A DNA stretch of 64,000 nt from Symbiodinium microadriaticum (GCA_001939145.1 LSRX01000009.1:1260340-1324339), one strand, 5' to 3'; shown: positions 41,653 to 52,350, counted from the first letter of the stretch. Program-made: numbers and translations. Notes: a model not told the origin generated them from the letters alone.

Positions 41653-44124
41653 GTATGTCAGGGAGGGTAGCCAATATATGCCCCACAATCCTACTATCAC
41701 GGCCCGAACATTGCACCCTCAACCCTAAACTCTAAGCCCTTAATCCCAAGCTTTGCACCCTCAACCTTCGTCTCAACTGGCCACTCGAGAATCACGTCGC
41801 AATGTCACTACCTTCCAAGTATTTCTTGTTATCTCGGAGAATCTCCTAAGAGCCGATAGCAACCTGTAAGGACTCAGCAGAACTCGATACGATCATACCG
41901 ACTACCCGAATACAGGAGCCTGAACCCTAACCCCCNCTAAAGCCGTAAACCCTAAACCTTTAACCCTGAACCCTAAACCCCTAAACCCCTAAACCCTAAA
42001 CCTTTGACCCTAAACCCTAAACCCCTAAACCCCTAAACCCTAAACCCTAAACCTTTAACCCTAAAGCGTTCAAGGAGACTCTTCTCCGACTGCGAAGATC
42101 CGGTTCCCTGGTTCTCACTCCTCTGCCGCTGCCCTTTGCAGCGGCTGGGCTCCGGAGTGGGGCATAGGGGTTTAAGGGTTTAGGGTTTAGGGTTTAGGGG
42201 TTTAGGATTTAGCGGTTTAGGGGTTGAGGGTTTAAAGTTTAGGGTTTAGGGTTTAGAGGTTGAGGGTTTAGGGTTTGGGGTTTAGAGGTTTAGAGTTGAG
42301 GGTTTAGGATTTGGGGTGTAGAGGTTTAGGGTTCAGGGTTTAGGGGTTGGGGCTTGGTAGTAGGATTTGGGGTGTTGAGGTGTCCAGCGATTGGTAGTTT
42401 TGTTTGGTGTCTTGGGGTCATGTCTTTGCAGGTCCAGAGTAGAGCTCGATTGCCAGATTGGCAGTTCAGGTGTTTAGGGGTTTAGGGTTTAGGGTTTAGG
42501 GTAGAGCCTGTTTAGGGTTTAGGGTTTATATAGGGATGCTGTGCAGCCTGGGGGTGGCTGTCGAAACTAGTAACTAAGGCCTCTTTTGGGTTCCCAAACT
42601 TTAGCGCGAGGGAAATAAGAATAGAATTGCATAGGGTTCATCAAACGGGACCATGATTTTCGGCAGTTTCCCCCCCAAACCCAAAACCCAAAACCCAAAA
42701 CCCTAAACCCTAAACCCTAAACCCTAAACCCTATACCCTAAACCCTAAACCCTAAACCCCAAACCCTAAACCCGAAAAGCCCTGGAGTTCCGGACCAAGG
42801 CTGGCAACTTGACCAAGGAGCGCTACTCCACCATGCTGAAGGGCCCTGAATTCTGGGAGTCCGCGCTGACCCCGAAGATCTTGCTGGCAGCTTGCCAGCA
42901 AAGGAGGGTCTGGTACGGTTTTGGGCCTTGGGTTTCTGGGTTCTTGTTAAGGAAATTTTATTCAAGTTACCATAATAGTGATCTATATAGTAAATAATAG
43001 AGTTTCCTTATGATGGTAACTTAGATACAGTCCCTTAACAAGAACCCAGGTTTTTTGCAGGGTTGAGGTCTAGACCTGGCAGGTCCTTAATCGCGAAGCT
43101 CCCCTAGGCCCTACCTGTAGACGGAAAGACCTACCTTTCTAGGGCTCCTTATTATGGTTTCTCTATATAGTTCCTTAAAATGGTAGGTCTTTTCGGTTAC
43201 AGGTACCCCCGGTCCTTCACCCCGGCTTTGAGATTCAGTGTTTAGGGTTTAGGGTTAGTCAGAAAGATCTCGTGGCTTTAACCCAGCATCAACCAGACTC
43301 CTTACATTAAACCCCCAGCCCTGCGGCATCACCAACCATACAGCAAAACTTAAGAAACCTTCCAACAAAACCTTACATGCCCTATATAAGACCAGTATAA
43401 ACCTACAAACAAAACCGTATAGCAAGACCTGACAACCCCCCCATAAGGCCTTGATAGCCCTGTTTTGCAAAGCCAGAGGTGCAGGCGGACTCCTGGCTTT
43501 GCAACTCCGCGCGTGCAAGTATCAAGCCCTTCCTGGGATTCGATCCTGGGTTCTGCAGTAGTCTACTAGGGTTTAGGGTTTAGGGTTTCGGGTTTAGGGG
43601 TTAGGGTTTAGGGTGTAGGGTTTAGTGTACCTTTGTCTTTATGCGGTTTTGTTCTAAGGTCACGCAAGAGGGTGTCGCCAGGGCTTGTATAGCAAGGGGT
43701 CGGACCTGAACCTAAATGCCCTAAGCCTTCACACCCTGCCCTAAACCCCAAAAAGTCCCCCCAAAACCCAGGACTACGTCGGAGCTCCCTGGGGCCATAT
43801 TGTACCAGCCTGCCCCGAGGCCTCTTGGGATCCCCTATTTCGGATTTTGGGAGTTCGGGTTTTGGGGGCTGAGGGTTTCGGACTGCGGGTTCAGGGTTTA
43901 GAGTCGGATTTCGGGTCTAGGATCCAGGGTTTCCTAGGATCCAGGGTTTCCTAGGATCCAGGGTTTCCTAGGATCCAGGGTTTCCTAGGATCCAGGGTTT
44001 CCTAGGACCCAGGGTTTCGGGTTTCAGGTCTCGCGGCATCCGGAAATCTCGGTTCGGCGGGGTGGTCTGCAGGGTAGGAGCTCGGCCTTCGGGAGTCCTC
44101 AGGATGAGAAGAGTACGATTAGCA

Positions 44125-44205
<81 letters not shown>

Positions 44206-47200
44206 NGGTGTAGGGCATAGCGGAGATCTAATACAGGGGCCTTATACTAATTAGAATAGGGTTTTGGAGTACATTGTACTATCAACATAATAACGAATTC
44301 CCCAAATAGTATAGGTAATTATTTACGCCCCTACACTAGCCTTCCCATGGCATGCCCAGCATCTATCAAGGCCCGGAATGCAAAGCTGTGTGCAAACTTC
44401 GCCCTAATGTAGGGGCCTTGATAATTAGAATACCATTTTTGGGGGATAGTCAGTATATTTGTAGCAAGGAACCCCCCCAAAATAGTATAGGTAATTAGCA
44501 AGGCCCCTGTTATCCCTATATTATACCCGAAACTCCAACAAGGACAAAGTTACAAGGACAATAAGAACAAACCAAGGAGGACTGCTTCGAAGCAACGAGA
44601 AACAACGAAGTGCGGCATCCGAAAGCCCGAGCAGTCCCCCCACACACCTGTCCCGGAACCGGAGAGATGCAAGCCCGAAGTCGTTCGGGCTGGTGATACA
44701 ATACATAATAGGGAATCCAAGGACTAGTACACAGCACAACACCCCCCGAAACCGCATTGTGAGACTCTGGTTGTTCAAAGCAAAAGCCTAAACCCTAAAC
44801 CCCTAAATCCCTAAACCCTAAACCCCTCAACCCTAAACCTCCAAACCCCTAAACCCCTAAACCCCTAAACCCTAAACCCCTAAACCCCTAAACCCTAAAC
44901 CCCTAAACCCTAAACCCCTAACCCCTAAACCCTAAACCCCTAAACCCTAAACCCTAAACCCCTAAACCAAAGCTGCCCAAGAAAAGAGGCGGGCGGCAAC
45001 GGTGGCCTCTCCTTGAGGGACAGGGATGCCATGCTGAGGGTGGCCAGGCGATGGGGTTTCCCCAATGTATGGTTTAGGGTTTAGGGGTTTAGGGGTTTAG
45101 GGGTTTGGAGGTTTAGGGTTGAGGGGTTTAGGGTTTAGGGATTTAGGGGTTTAGGGTTTAGGCTTTTGCTTTGAACAACCAGAGTCTCACAATGCGGTTT
45201 CGGGGGGTGTTGTGCTGTGTACTAGTCCTTGGATTCCCTATTATGTATTGTATCACCAGCCCGAACGACTTCGGGCTTGCATCTCTCCGGTTCCGGGACA
45301 GGTGTGTGGGGGGACTGCTCGGGCTTTCGGATGCCGCACTTCGTTGTTTCTCGTTGCTTCGAAGCAGTCCTCCTTGGTTTGTTCTTATTGTCCTTGTAAC
45401 TTTGTCCTTGTTGGAGTTTCGGGTATAATATAGGGATAACAGGGGCCTTGCTAATTACCTATACTATTTTGGGGGGGTTCCTTGCTACAAATATACTGAC
45501 TATCCCCCAAAAATGGTATTCTAATTATCAAGGCCCCTACATTAGGGCGAAGTTTGCACACAGCTTTGCATTCCGGGCCTTGATAGATGCTGGGCATGCC
45601 ATGGGAAGGCTAGTGTAGGGGCGTAAATAATTACCTATACTATTTGGGGAATTCGTTATTATGTTGATAGTACAATGTACTCCAAAACCCTATTCTAATT
45701 AGTATAAGGCCCCTGTATTAGATCTCCGCTATGCCCTACACCTTTACATCGGTGCAAATGCTAAACCCTAGAATCAGGAGTACGGGATGGCACATGATGA
45801 TTTCTGAATGCAGAACCCTCAACTAGACTCAACCAATATATAGCTGAGGCCTATACTTTCGGGCTGTATTAGACGATCCCCCTACTATACGGTTATGTAC
45901 AAATCCCGAATGCCCAAAACAATTGGAGAAAAACCTAACCTAAACCTTAATCTCTAACCCATAAACCCCTAACGAAACTCCTAAACCCCGATGTGCGAAA
46001 AGGATGGAGAAGAACCTAGAAGAGATGGTGGAGCCCGAGGAGATATGTCGAGGGTCGTTTTGGGGCGGCTGTGTCAGGGCTTTCTTTTCGGGATACTACA
46101 AAAAGGGGTCTTTTTACGGTTTCTATAATGATTTAAGTTTAGGGTTCAGGTTTTGGGGTTGAGGGTTTGAGGTTTAGAGTTTGGTGTTTTGGCTTCCCGA
46201 AACCCTGACTTATCGTTTCTTGGGGGCTTTGGTCTATAGGGTTTAGGTCCGAGAGGAGCATTCGTGAAACCGTCCGAAGACGTAGTCAAGTGCAATGGCT
46301 GTATTGCCCACACATCGCTCTCCGGGTTTTTGGGTTTAGGGTTTAGGGCCCTAAACCCTCAACCCCTAAACCCTAAAGCCTAAACCCTAAGGGTTTAGGG
46401 TTTGGGGGGACAGGAATTAAGAGCTAAAGCCTCAAAAGTTTCCCGTCAGGTTTGCATGATGTTGAAAGCGTTTTTTTTTTTTTTTTTTTTGGGGGGGGGG
46501 GGTAGCTACTCCTGAAGAAAGACGCGCCCACAAAGGGCGGAACCCTCGACCCCTAGCAGCCTAAATCCTAAAGCCGAAAGCCCCTCAAGCCAAGCCTAAG
46601 CTTCTCACTATAGCAACCCTTCTATGCCCCCTTATAGACCTGATAGTAAGCCCCTAAACCCTAGAAGAACCCCCAGAGGACGTCTTCTTCTGCAGCCACT
46701 TTGCGAAGCTAAAGATGCCTGCCACTGTGCGGGCCTTGAGATTTGCCACCGAGGAGTGCTGGCACCGGGATTTCGGGTATTAGGCTTTAGGGTTTTAGGG
46801 TTAGGGTTTTGTCTAGGACATTTCAGGTGGGTAGTTACCGTTATAGAAGCCGTATAGAAGGTCCATGCACCTTATAGAAGCCTTATACAAGCCCTATATA
46901 CCCTAAACTCCCCACCTGTAGTTTCCTTTAGCTTAGGGTTTAGGGTTCAGGGTTCAGGGTTTAGGGTGTGTAAGTTTCTGCCGGAAGAGTCCAGGGTGTA
47001 TACGGTCTTTGTCAGGGAGCAAGAGTGGCTCGTAGCGCAGCTTTGGGGGTTTGAGGCTTTCTCTTCAGGCTGGGGGCTCGACTCGATGTAGGTTCTCTCA
47101 GAGCATGGCTCAACGATCTGTTCTCGAGGCCTCCGAAGCAAACCCTTAAAACCTTGAGCCCTAAACCTGTAGCCGAAAAGGCCTACCGCTCTAAGGAATT

Positions 47201-47708
47201 ATGTAAAGAAGTCATAAATAAGGCCTACCGCTTTAAGGAATTATGTAAAAGAAGTCATAATATAAGGAGCCCCAAAGAGGTAGGTCTTTTCGGTTACAGG
47301 GAAAGCCTTGAGTCCTAAAGCTGGAAAACCCCCTAAACCCTAAACCCTAAACCCTGAACCCTGAACCCTGAACCCTAAACCCCTAAACCCTCCATCCTCG
47401 CAGGAGAAGCTGCCGGGGCGGAGTGCTGAGTCTTCCTCACAAAGCATCTTCGGCGTGCACAAGCTGGCGGGGAGCTCCTACGAGGGGTTTTGGGGGACTT
47501 GAGGGCTCGGAGTGTAGGGTTTAGGCTTTTTGGGGTTTTGGGGTTTAGGGTTCAGGGTTCAGGGTTTTAGGGGTTTTGGGTTCGATCATATCATAGACCT
47601 ACCGTTCTAGAAGCCATTGATGGGCCCTGCCAGGTGACCGGGGACGCGAACGGCTTCAGCGAGAATGAGGTTGCCAACTTCGAGGTGCATGGGGCTCTGG
47701 GGCAGTAG
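41491..47708 (+). CDS. DUF5672-family protein, multi-exon
   Basis: Proposed exons: 41491-41652, 42075-42110, 42432-42469, 42547-42569, 42780-42907, 43659-43698 (uncertain), 43772-43828, 44989-45066, 46003-46053, 46256-46325, 46665-46768, 47404-47486, 47611-47708. The first five join in one reading phase. DUF5672 landmarks appear in order: RYSTMLKGPEFWESAL, DYVGAPWG, GGNGGLSLRDRDAML, PEDVFFC with FATEECW, and FGVHK near the C-terminus. DUF5672 proteins resemble glycosyltransferase-like domains; biochemical role unknown. The usual segment between FW and DYIGAPW (an FQTDS-like motif) was not found. GA appears to serve as donor after 43828 and 46768. The C-terminal exon phase is unresolved. Telomeric repeats fill the introns but not the upstream region. 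Confidence 0.82.
42780..42907 (+). CDS. DUF5672 gene, exon 5
   Basis: After CCCGAAAAG: LEFRTKAGNLTKERYSTMLK then GPEFWESALTPKILL, matching the family's YN.LL.S..FW..L pattern; donor GTCTGG. Confidence 0.8.
42936..43049. mobile_element. MITE family G, complete
   Basis: Ends CTGGGTTCTTGTTAAGG and CCTTAACAAGAACCCAG approximately, flanked by GTTT on both sides. Lies in the DUF5672 intron. Confidence 0.85.
43113..43204. mobile_element. MITE family E, introner-like
   Basis: Ends ACCTGTAGACGGAAAGACC and GGTCTTTTCGGTTACAGGT. Left GTAGAC and right TTACAG/G would serve as donor and acceptor. Confidence 0.82.
43772..43828 (+). CDS. DUF5672 gene, DYVGAPW exon
   Basis: Acceptor CAAAACCCAG, 19 codons in phase 0 (DYVGAPWGHIVPACPEASW). 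The DYIGAPW motif is diagnostic of the family. Ends at TGG before GATCCC if a GA donor is used; a GTTCGG donor at 43853 is the alternative. Confidence 0.8.
43919..44010. repeat. 17-bp tandem repeat, five copies
   Basis: Unit GGATCCAGGGTTTCCTA, nearly perfect, within the DUF5672 intron. Confidence 0.92.
44128..44205. repeat. (GTA)n microsatellite
   Basis: GTA units with one GTGGTG interruption, ending at a single N (44206). Confidence 0.95.
44207..44878. repeat. Left arm of a 672-bp inverted repeat
   Basis: Reverse complement of 45071-45742 with no indel and no mismatch at the sites I compared along its length. Contains two family C MITEs (about 44229-44339, 44405-44512), a minus 85-codon frame mirrored in the other arm, and C-rich telomeric repeats at its inner end. 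Confidence 0.92.
44989..45066 (+). CDS. DUF5672 gene, NGGLSLR exon
   Basis: Acceptor AAGAAAAGAG, 26 codons in phase 0-0 (AGGNGGLSLRDRDAMLRVAR, RWGFPN), donor GTATGG followed by G-strand telomeric repeats. Lies entirely inside the 192-bp spacer of the inverted repeat. Confidence 0.85.
45071..45742. repeat. Right arm of a 672-bp inverted repeat
   Basis: Mirror of 44207-44878. Begins four bases into the intron after the NGGLSLR exon. The 85-codon frame (45171-45428 here, 44521-44778 minus in the other arm) is present identically in both arms. Confidence 0.92.
46256..46325 (+). CDS. DUF5672 gene, probable exon
   Basis: Frame AFVKPSEDVVKCNGCIAHTS LSG, donor GTTTTTGGG. Position fits the family's C-terminal half, but the acceptor is ambiguous. 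Confidence 0.5.
46471..46502. repeat. Poly-T/poly-G junction
   Basis: About 20 T followed by 12 G inside a DUF5672 intron. Confidence 0.95.
46665..46768 (+). CDS. DUF5672 gene, PEDVFFC exon
   Basis: Acceptor AAACCCTAG, itself a telomeric variant unit. Frame EPPEDVFFCSHFAKLKMPAT then VRALRFATEECWHR, the family's EDvFF...FA.E pattern. Ends before GATTTC (GA donor) or at GTATTAGG (46777). Confidence 0.85.
46824..46918. mobile_element. Element family D, complete copy
   Basis: Inverted ends CAGGTGGGTAGTT and AACTCCCCACCTG, giving the right border missing from the copies at 24620 and 28021. Confidence 0.75.
47165..47300. mobile_element. MITE family E with internal tandem duplication
   Basis: Ends ACCTGTAGCCGAAAAGG and CTTTTCGGTTACAGG. 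A 42-bp internal segment starting AAGGCCTACCGCT is duplicated (47178, 47220). Confidence 0.82.
47404..47486 (+). CDS. DUF5672 gene, FGVHK exon
   Basis: Acceptor ATCCTCGCAG, frame EKLPGRSAESSSQSIFGVHK LAGSSYE. FGVHK matches the family's C-terminal GfHkpw motif. Donor GTTTTGGGG. Confidence 0.72.
47611..47708 (+). CDS. Probable terminal exon of the DUF5672 gene
   Basis: Acceptor ACCGTTCTAG, frame AIDGPCQVTGDANGFSENEV then ANFEVHGALGQ to TAG. Phase from the preceding exon would instead give a stop within four codons, so one border is wrong or this belongs elsewhere. Confidence 0.5.
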
Positions 47709-47961
47709 TTTAAGTTTGTTTCCATGGGCTCTACAGGGTTTTGCAGCACTCAATATGGTTTCGGTATGGGTTTTTGAGACCTAAAAAATCGGGGTTCAGA
47801 AGTGGAGCTCAGGTGTTGGGTGTGTTTTAATCTTTCGAGTTTCGGGGCTTCTCACCGATTTTTTGGCTGTTTCGGTCTTTCCGGGTTTCTGGGTTCGGAG
47901 GGCAGGCATCTTTCTTGCTTCGTCTGTCTGTGCTGGTGCATTTTTCCCCGGGAGTGTGCGC
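47709..47961. other. 3' flank and intergenic
   Basis: About 250 bp almost free of telomeric repeats, between a stop codon and a new ATG exon on the same strand. Confidence 0.5.
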
Positions 47962-48018
47962 ATGTCAATGTGGCGTTTTAGGCTTCTGCATCGAAGGCCT
48001 TGGGATTCACAAGGGTTG
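47962..48018 (+). CDS. Candidate first exon of the next gene
   Basis: ATG, 19 codons (MSMWRFRLLHRRPWDSQGL; basic, possible targeting sequence), canonical donor GTGAGT, then G-strand telomeric repeats. Confidence 0.5.
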
Positions 48019-48338
48019 GTGAGTCTGCGTTTAGGGTTTAGGGTTTAGGGCAGGGCTGCAACTTTGAGGTTTGAAGCCCTACCTGTCCCGACCATCGCAC
48101 ATTATCGTGTTCACGTTCTCAGTACCGAACTTGCTGAGACCCCACGGAAAGGTCAGCTAGGGCCTGGGGTAAATACCCGTATACTCACAACCCCAAGGCC
48201 AGGGGATTTCCAGCCTCCTCCCTACCTGTATGCTTAAACAGTCACGAGAGTCGAAGCACTGGACCACCAATGCCGGTCGCTGTTGCCACCGCTGGGCAGT
48301 GATACCATGATCCGAAAACTGCGGGCTGCTGCGAAGAG

Positions 48339-48497
48339 TCCAAGCCGAATCCGCCAACTCCCTATGACGGTCTGCAATTTCGAGAGCCTGGGTTTGATGA
48401 ATTTATGCCGTTGTCCCTCGGCCCTACATCAGGGGTTGCTTCAGCCGCAGTTCAAGAGCTCCAAACCAAAGACGCCCACACTTGCACGAGTGGAAGG
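48339..48497 (+). CDS. Candidate exon, unknown protein
   Basis: Open from 48294 to 48651. Between GCGAAGAG and GTGACC it reads PYDGLQFREPGFDEFMPLSL and continues. Other frames are also open, so moderate support only. Confidence 0.4.
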
Positions 48498-48948
48498 GTG
48501 ACCCAAAGACGAATCCAGCTCAGAAAGCGGCGGGGAGGAACAGGTGGATCCTGCCATACCATGCCGGAGGATGGAGTGGCGGGGGAGGGGCTTGGCAGCA
48601 CTGCCTCGTACATTCACCAATGTTCCCGTCAAAAACCAAACCCTTCAAATTGATATAAAACCGATGCCGCTCCGCTGAAGCCTATGAAGCAATACACAAG
48701 GCTTGTTTGAAAGTCCTGCTGAAAAAGCTTCACAAACAAACCAACAAAGCCCAACTAATTTGGTTGCAAAGTACAGTAAGACCCGAAACCCGAAGCCTAC
48801 GGCTCCTGAAACGAAACCCCAGAAACCCCAAACCCTTAAACCTTAAGCCCTAAACCCTAAACCCTTAACCTTTAAGCGCTAAACCCTAAACCCTAAACTC
48901 TTGAACCTTAAGCCCTAAACCCAGGTTAAGAAGGCCCCTCCCTTCCAG

Positions 48949-49038
48949 GACGACTGCCCGGGTGTCAAGCTCATGGTGGATTCCATGGGCCGCTACGACG
49001 CCAGCCCCAACTGGAGGGACAGCGAGGACGCGGAGAAG
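48949..49038 (+). CDS. Exon, unknown protein
   Basis: C-rich repeats, acceptor CTCCCTTCCAG with pyrimidine tract, 30 codons in phase 0-0 (DDCPGVKLMVDSMGRYDASP, NWRDSEDAEK), donor GTTTAGGG opening a G-strand telomeric block. One of the clearest examples. Confidence 0.72.
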
Positions 49039-49879
49039 GTTTAGGGTTTAGGGTTTAGGCTTTAGGGTTCAGAGTTTAGGGTTTAAGGTTTAGGGCCGGT
49101 TTAGAGTTTGGGGTGTATTGTTTTGTTGTCTCTTTTCTGCTGGTTTTAACAGGGATAAGGTTTTCCAGATACAAAGCTTAACCCCTCTGACAGAATGCCT
49201 GAACCTAAGCCCGCAAAGCACAACTTCAAACCCTTAACCACCACACCCAAAACTCTAAACCCTTACAAGTTGTAACCCCTCACCCCGAAACCATAAGCCA
49301 TAGCCCCTAAAGAAGAAATTGAAACCCTCAAAGCTGCAAGGACTTGATCCGCGCTTGGAGGGGCACCGCCTTGCCACGCCTCGTTCTCGCTCAGAGCATC
49401 GACAGGGGTTTGGTCGCAGTGAGTCTCCGCGACCTTAGACGCTCTTGATTGGGGTTGAGGGTTTAGGCAGTTTAGGGTTCGGGGTGTAGTTTTCTGTTTC
49501 ATTCAATGGTCTTGCTATAGGTTTTGCTTGGTTTGAGGACAGAGCTTTCTAGGTTTGTTGGAGGTGTGCAGGGCTTCAGGGGAATTCTAGTGCGAAGCAA
49601 TAAACACTCAACCAGCAGGAGCAAATCCACATTCGGAAAGCTTGATCGAGCCGTGCCGCCGCGCTGTGAGAATAAAGACCCGCTGTTCCACTGCATCCAT
49701 GCCAGACCGTACCCTAAACCCTAAACCCTATACCCCAAACCCTAAACCCTAAACCCTATAAACCGTGAACCCAAAAAACCCGATAAACCCGATAAGCCCT
49801 AAACCCTGAGCCCGAAACCCGAAACCCTAAACCCTATAAACCCTAGACCAACTAAAACCCCGAAGTGGAAGCTCTCCAG
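49039..49879. other. Intron or introns with telomeric ends
   Basis: Starts (GTTTAGG)n, ends with C-rich repeats 49710-49850. A 79-codon minus frame (49263-49502) and a 66-codon + frame (49524-49724) have no domain. Confidence 0.45.
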
Positions 49880-49965
49880 TGGGCAGGCTCTCCCATCACC
49901 CGGGGCGATGCGCACGGGCTCGACTTGCGTGAGAAGCTCAAGGCCCACCCCACCACCTGCAAAGG
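49880..49965 (+). CDS. Exon, unknown protein
   Basis: Acceptor GAAGCTCTCCAG, frame WAGSPITRGDAHGLDLREKL KAHPTTCK in phase 0, compatible with the exon at 48949; donor GTGACC, then C-rich repeats. Confidence 0.65.
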
Positions 49966-50201
49966 GTGACCCTAAGCCCTAAACCCAAAACCCTAAACCC
50001 TAAGCCCTAAACCCAACACCCTATAAGCCCTAAACCCAAAACCCTAAGCCCTAAACCCTAAGCCCAAAACCCTAAACCCAAAGCCCGAAATCCTAAGACT
50101 TTAGATCTTGGGGCCCTTTAGGTTTTCAGAGGCTCGGAGGTCGAGAAGATTCGTTTAGAGGAGTTTTTTAGGATTTTGTGGCTTGGGGTTGAGGGATTTG
50201 C

Positions 50202-50289
50202 CCATAGGCCCCTAAGTAGTTCCTTTTTATGGTCTATATTTAGAATCCTCTAAGGTAATCCCAAAAAGGAACTACTTAGGGGCCTATGG
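50202..50289. mobile_element. MITE family B, copy 1
   Basis: 88 bp, ends CCATAGGCCCCTAAGTAGTT and AACTACTTAGGGGCCTATGG. Confidence 0.85.
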
Positions 50290-50450
50290 ATAGTTTCGAT
50301 CCGAAGGCGGAGGACCCTGACCCCAGGGGGCCTCCTAGGCAGGCCAAACTCATGCGCCTGCGAGCGCGCAGCTTCGAACGAACTTGGAGGGAACTTTGGA
50401 GCTAGGGTTTAGGGTTTTAGGGTTTGGGGTTTAGGGTTTAGGGTTTGGCG

Positions 50451-51720
50451 TTACGCTGGTTCCAAATTCCTGGTTTTTCTGTACAAATCTTGCTCACCCT
50501 CTCGGAAGGTCAACTTCAACCCCTCGATCAGGGTCTTCCACCAGTCATCTGCTCGCCGAGGCTTCAGGGATGTCGACAAGCTGAGCCCAGGTGGGGACCC
50601 ATACAATCTTTCCGCAGTCCTTGAGGTCCTCTCGAATCCCGGCCAAATCGATCTCCAGTCGTTTGCGTGTAGGAACGCGTGGTACCCCGCCTCGAGCCAA
50701 GTGGTCGTGCAGTCGATGAACTGCAACTTGACACATGCTGCAGTTCTCGCCCAAACCTCCGGTGAGGATCGTCTCAAGGAACTTGACAATGAAGATGCCG
50801 GTCTCGGAGGCTTTTCATCACGCCATCGTCTCTGCAGAGAATGTCGATCGACAAACTCTCTCATATGCTCCACTCTTCCAGTCCATCACGCTTCCATGGA
50901 CAGGTCGTCCTCGAAGCACGCAGGCATCAGCGAGCACGTGCAAGCCGACCAGCTGGGAGGCAGCCGTACAGTTCGTCTCCATGGCCTACGCATCCTTCCG
51001 TGCAACGGGGCCGTCCTTGATGAGGCGCGTTCATCCTCCTCTGGAGCTTGTAGTGCGGGTCGTCCTGTCTGTGACTGGGGAGCAGTTGCCTAGCCCGCGT
51101 CGTGGTATAGCACAACAACACCGCGTCCTCAAGGTTCACGGCAATAAACCCTATAATAAACCCTATAAAGAGCCCTATAATAAACCCATAGAAGGTGTGG
51201 CCCTCGTCGCTGTGGTCCATGGCCCGCTTCGTGAGTTGGCGCGTGAAGCGAACATCCCCCCACCCACGGATCTTTCTGTCTCTGTTGGCTCAGTGACACT
51301 CCCACCTGTAGGTCCGGGCCAACTCCATGGCGCGTTCCTTCAATTGCTCCACGGAGTCCGCGGTCATCTTGCTCATTCCAGCGTCTGCCGGGTGATTTCC
51401 CGATGGACTCTTCCTGTCCTCCTGCATCAACGACCTGAGCTCCGTCGTAGTCCAGCTCGGGTGGAGCCATAGGTTTCGCGCCGTCGCCTCCACGATGAGC
51501 TCCGCCTTCCTGAACTCGGAGAGGGTCTTCTGGCACATGACAAGGAACGCGGCAAGCGAGCGAGCATCTGCTTGCGTCTACGAAAGACAATTCTCCCGAC
51601 CCAAAGTCCCAAGTCCCATGAGTGGCTGGAAGCTCTCTGTGGTGTTACACGAGATTCCATTGATGGTACGTACAGCTCCGAGGCTCTGCAGGAGGAAGTG
51701 TTTCCGGGAAGAGAAGAGTT
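50451..51720 (-). pseudogene. Ty1/copia-like polyprotein relic (RNase H end)
   Basis: The clearest minus-strand coding in the window. A minus frame at 50545-50754 reads TRKRLEIDLAGIREDL and IVWVPTWAQLVD, the C-terminal RNase H pattern (kRhIdl...vWVPT..QlAD). A frameshift leads to RRADDWWKTLIEGLKL in the frame of 50451-50873. Farther 5' (51290-51538 minus) HPSWTTTELRSLMQ and GMSKMTADSVEQLKERAMEL look like polyprotein remains. No LTRs recognised, frames are broken; inactive. Confidence 0.5.
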
Positions 51721-51941
51721 AGTAGTTCTCTAGTGTACGGGACTGAAGCAGGATCTTGGGGGAATTACGTGTAGGTACTCGAACAATCGGGTATTCGTTC
51801 TCGACCCAGAAGTCGTTGGAGATGTTCGTAGTAGACGGCCAAGATGCGGATAAAGATACGCAGACAGATTCTCGCCCTGACGTGTGGCGGAAGCTACTCC
51901 GAGGCATCTGATTGTCTGATTGTTCTGAGAGTGGGTGTTAC

Positions 51942-52029
51942 CCATAGGCCCCTAAGTAGTTCCTTTTTGGGATTACCTTATAGGAGTCAAAATAGAAACC
52001 AGAAAAAGGAACTACTTAGGGGCCTATGG
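51942..52029. mobile_element. MITE family B, copy 2, inverted
   Basis: 88 bp with the same ends; the interior (GGGATTACCTTATAGGAGTC) is the reverse complement of copy 1, so the two are in opposite orientation. Confidence 0.85.
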
Positions 52030-52350
52030 GTAGCCAGACCTCCGAGTCCGAGTTTCTTGACCCGTTTTGGACGTAGCTAGGACATCCCGAAGACCCAACG
52101 TTGTACCATTTACTTATCATTCTGAGTGTAGGAAAGTTTTGAACGGCTAAGCCACGTTAGTTAAGCCAAATTTCTCAAGCCACAGTTGCTTCAACCCCTC
52201 GGGCTTGAGATTCTGCAGGCTTCACTGTGATCCCGTGCTTGGAACGGCGCGTTGAATCTTCGAGCTTGCTGGAGCTGGCAAACTTCCGGGCTGACGAAAA
52301 CAGATCTACAGCAGCTCAATCGCGGGGCTTTGTCCGTCACTGTGAGTTGG

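Noticed and set aside
43505-43560. GGGATTCGATCC as a tRNA B box
   Set aside because: No A box or cloverleaf could be built around it; the string is a simple palindrome.
44521-44778. 85-codon hydrophobic ORF present identically in both palindrome arms
   Set aside because: Identity follows from the inverted repeat; it lies between MITEs in an intron, has no family match I recognise, and no splice support. Kept as a note only.
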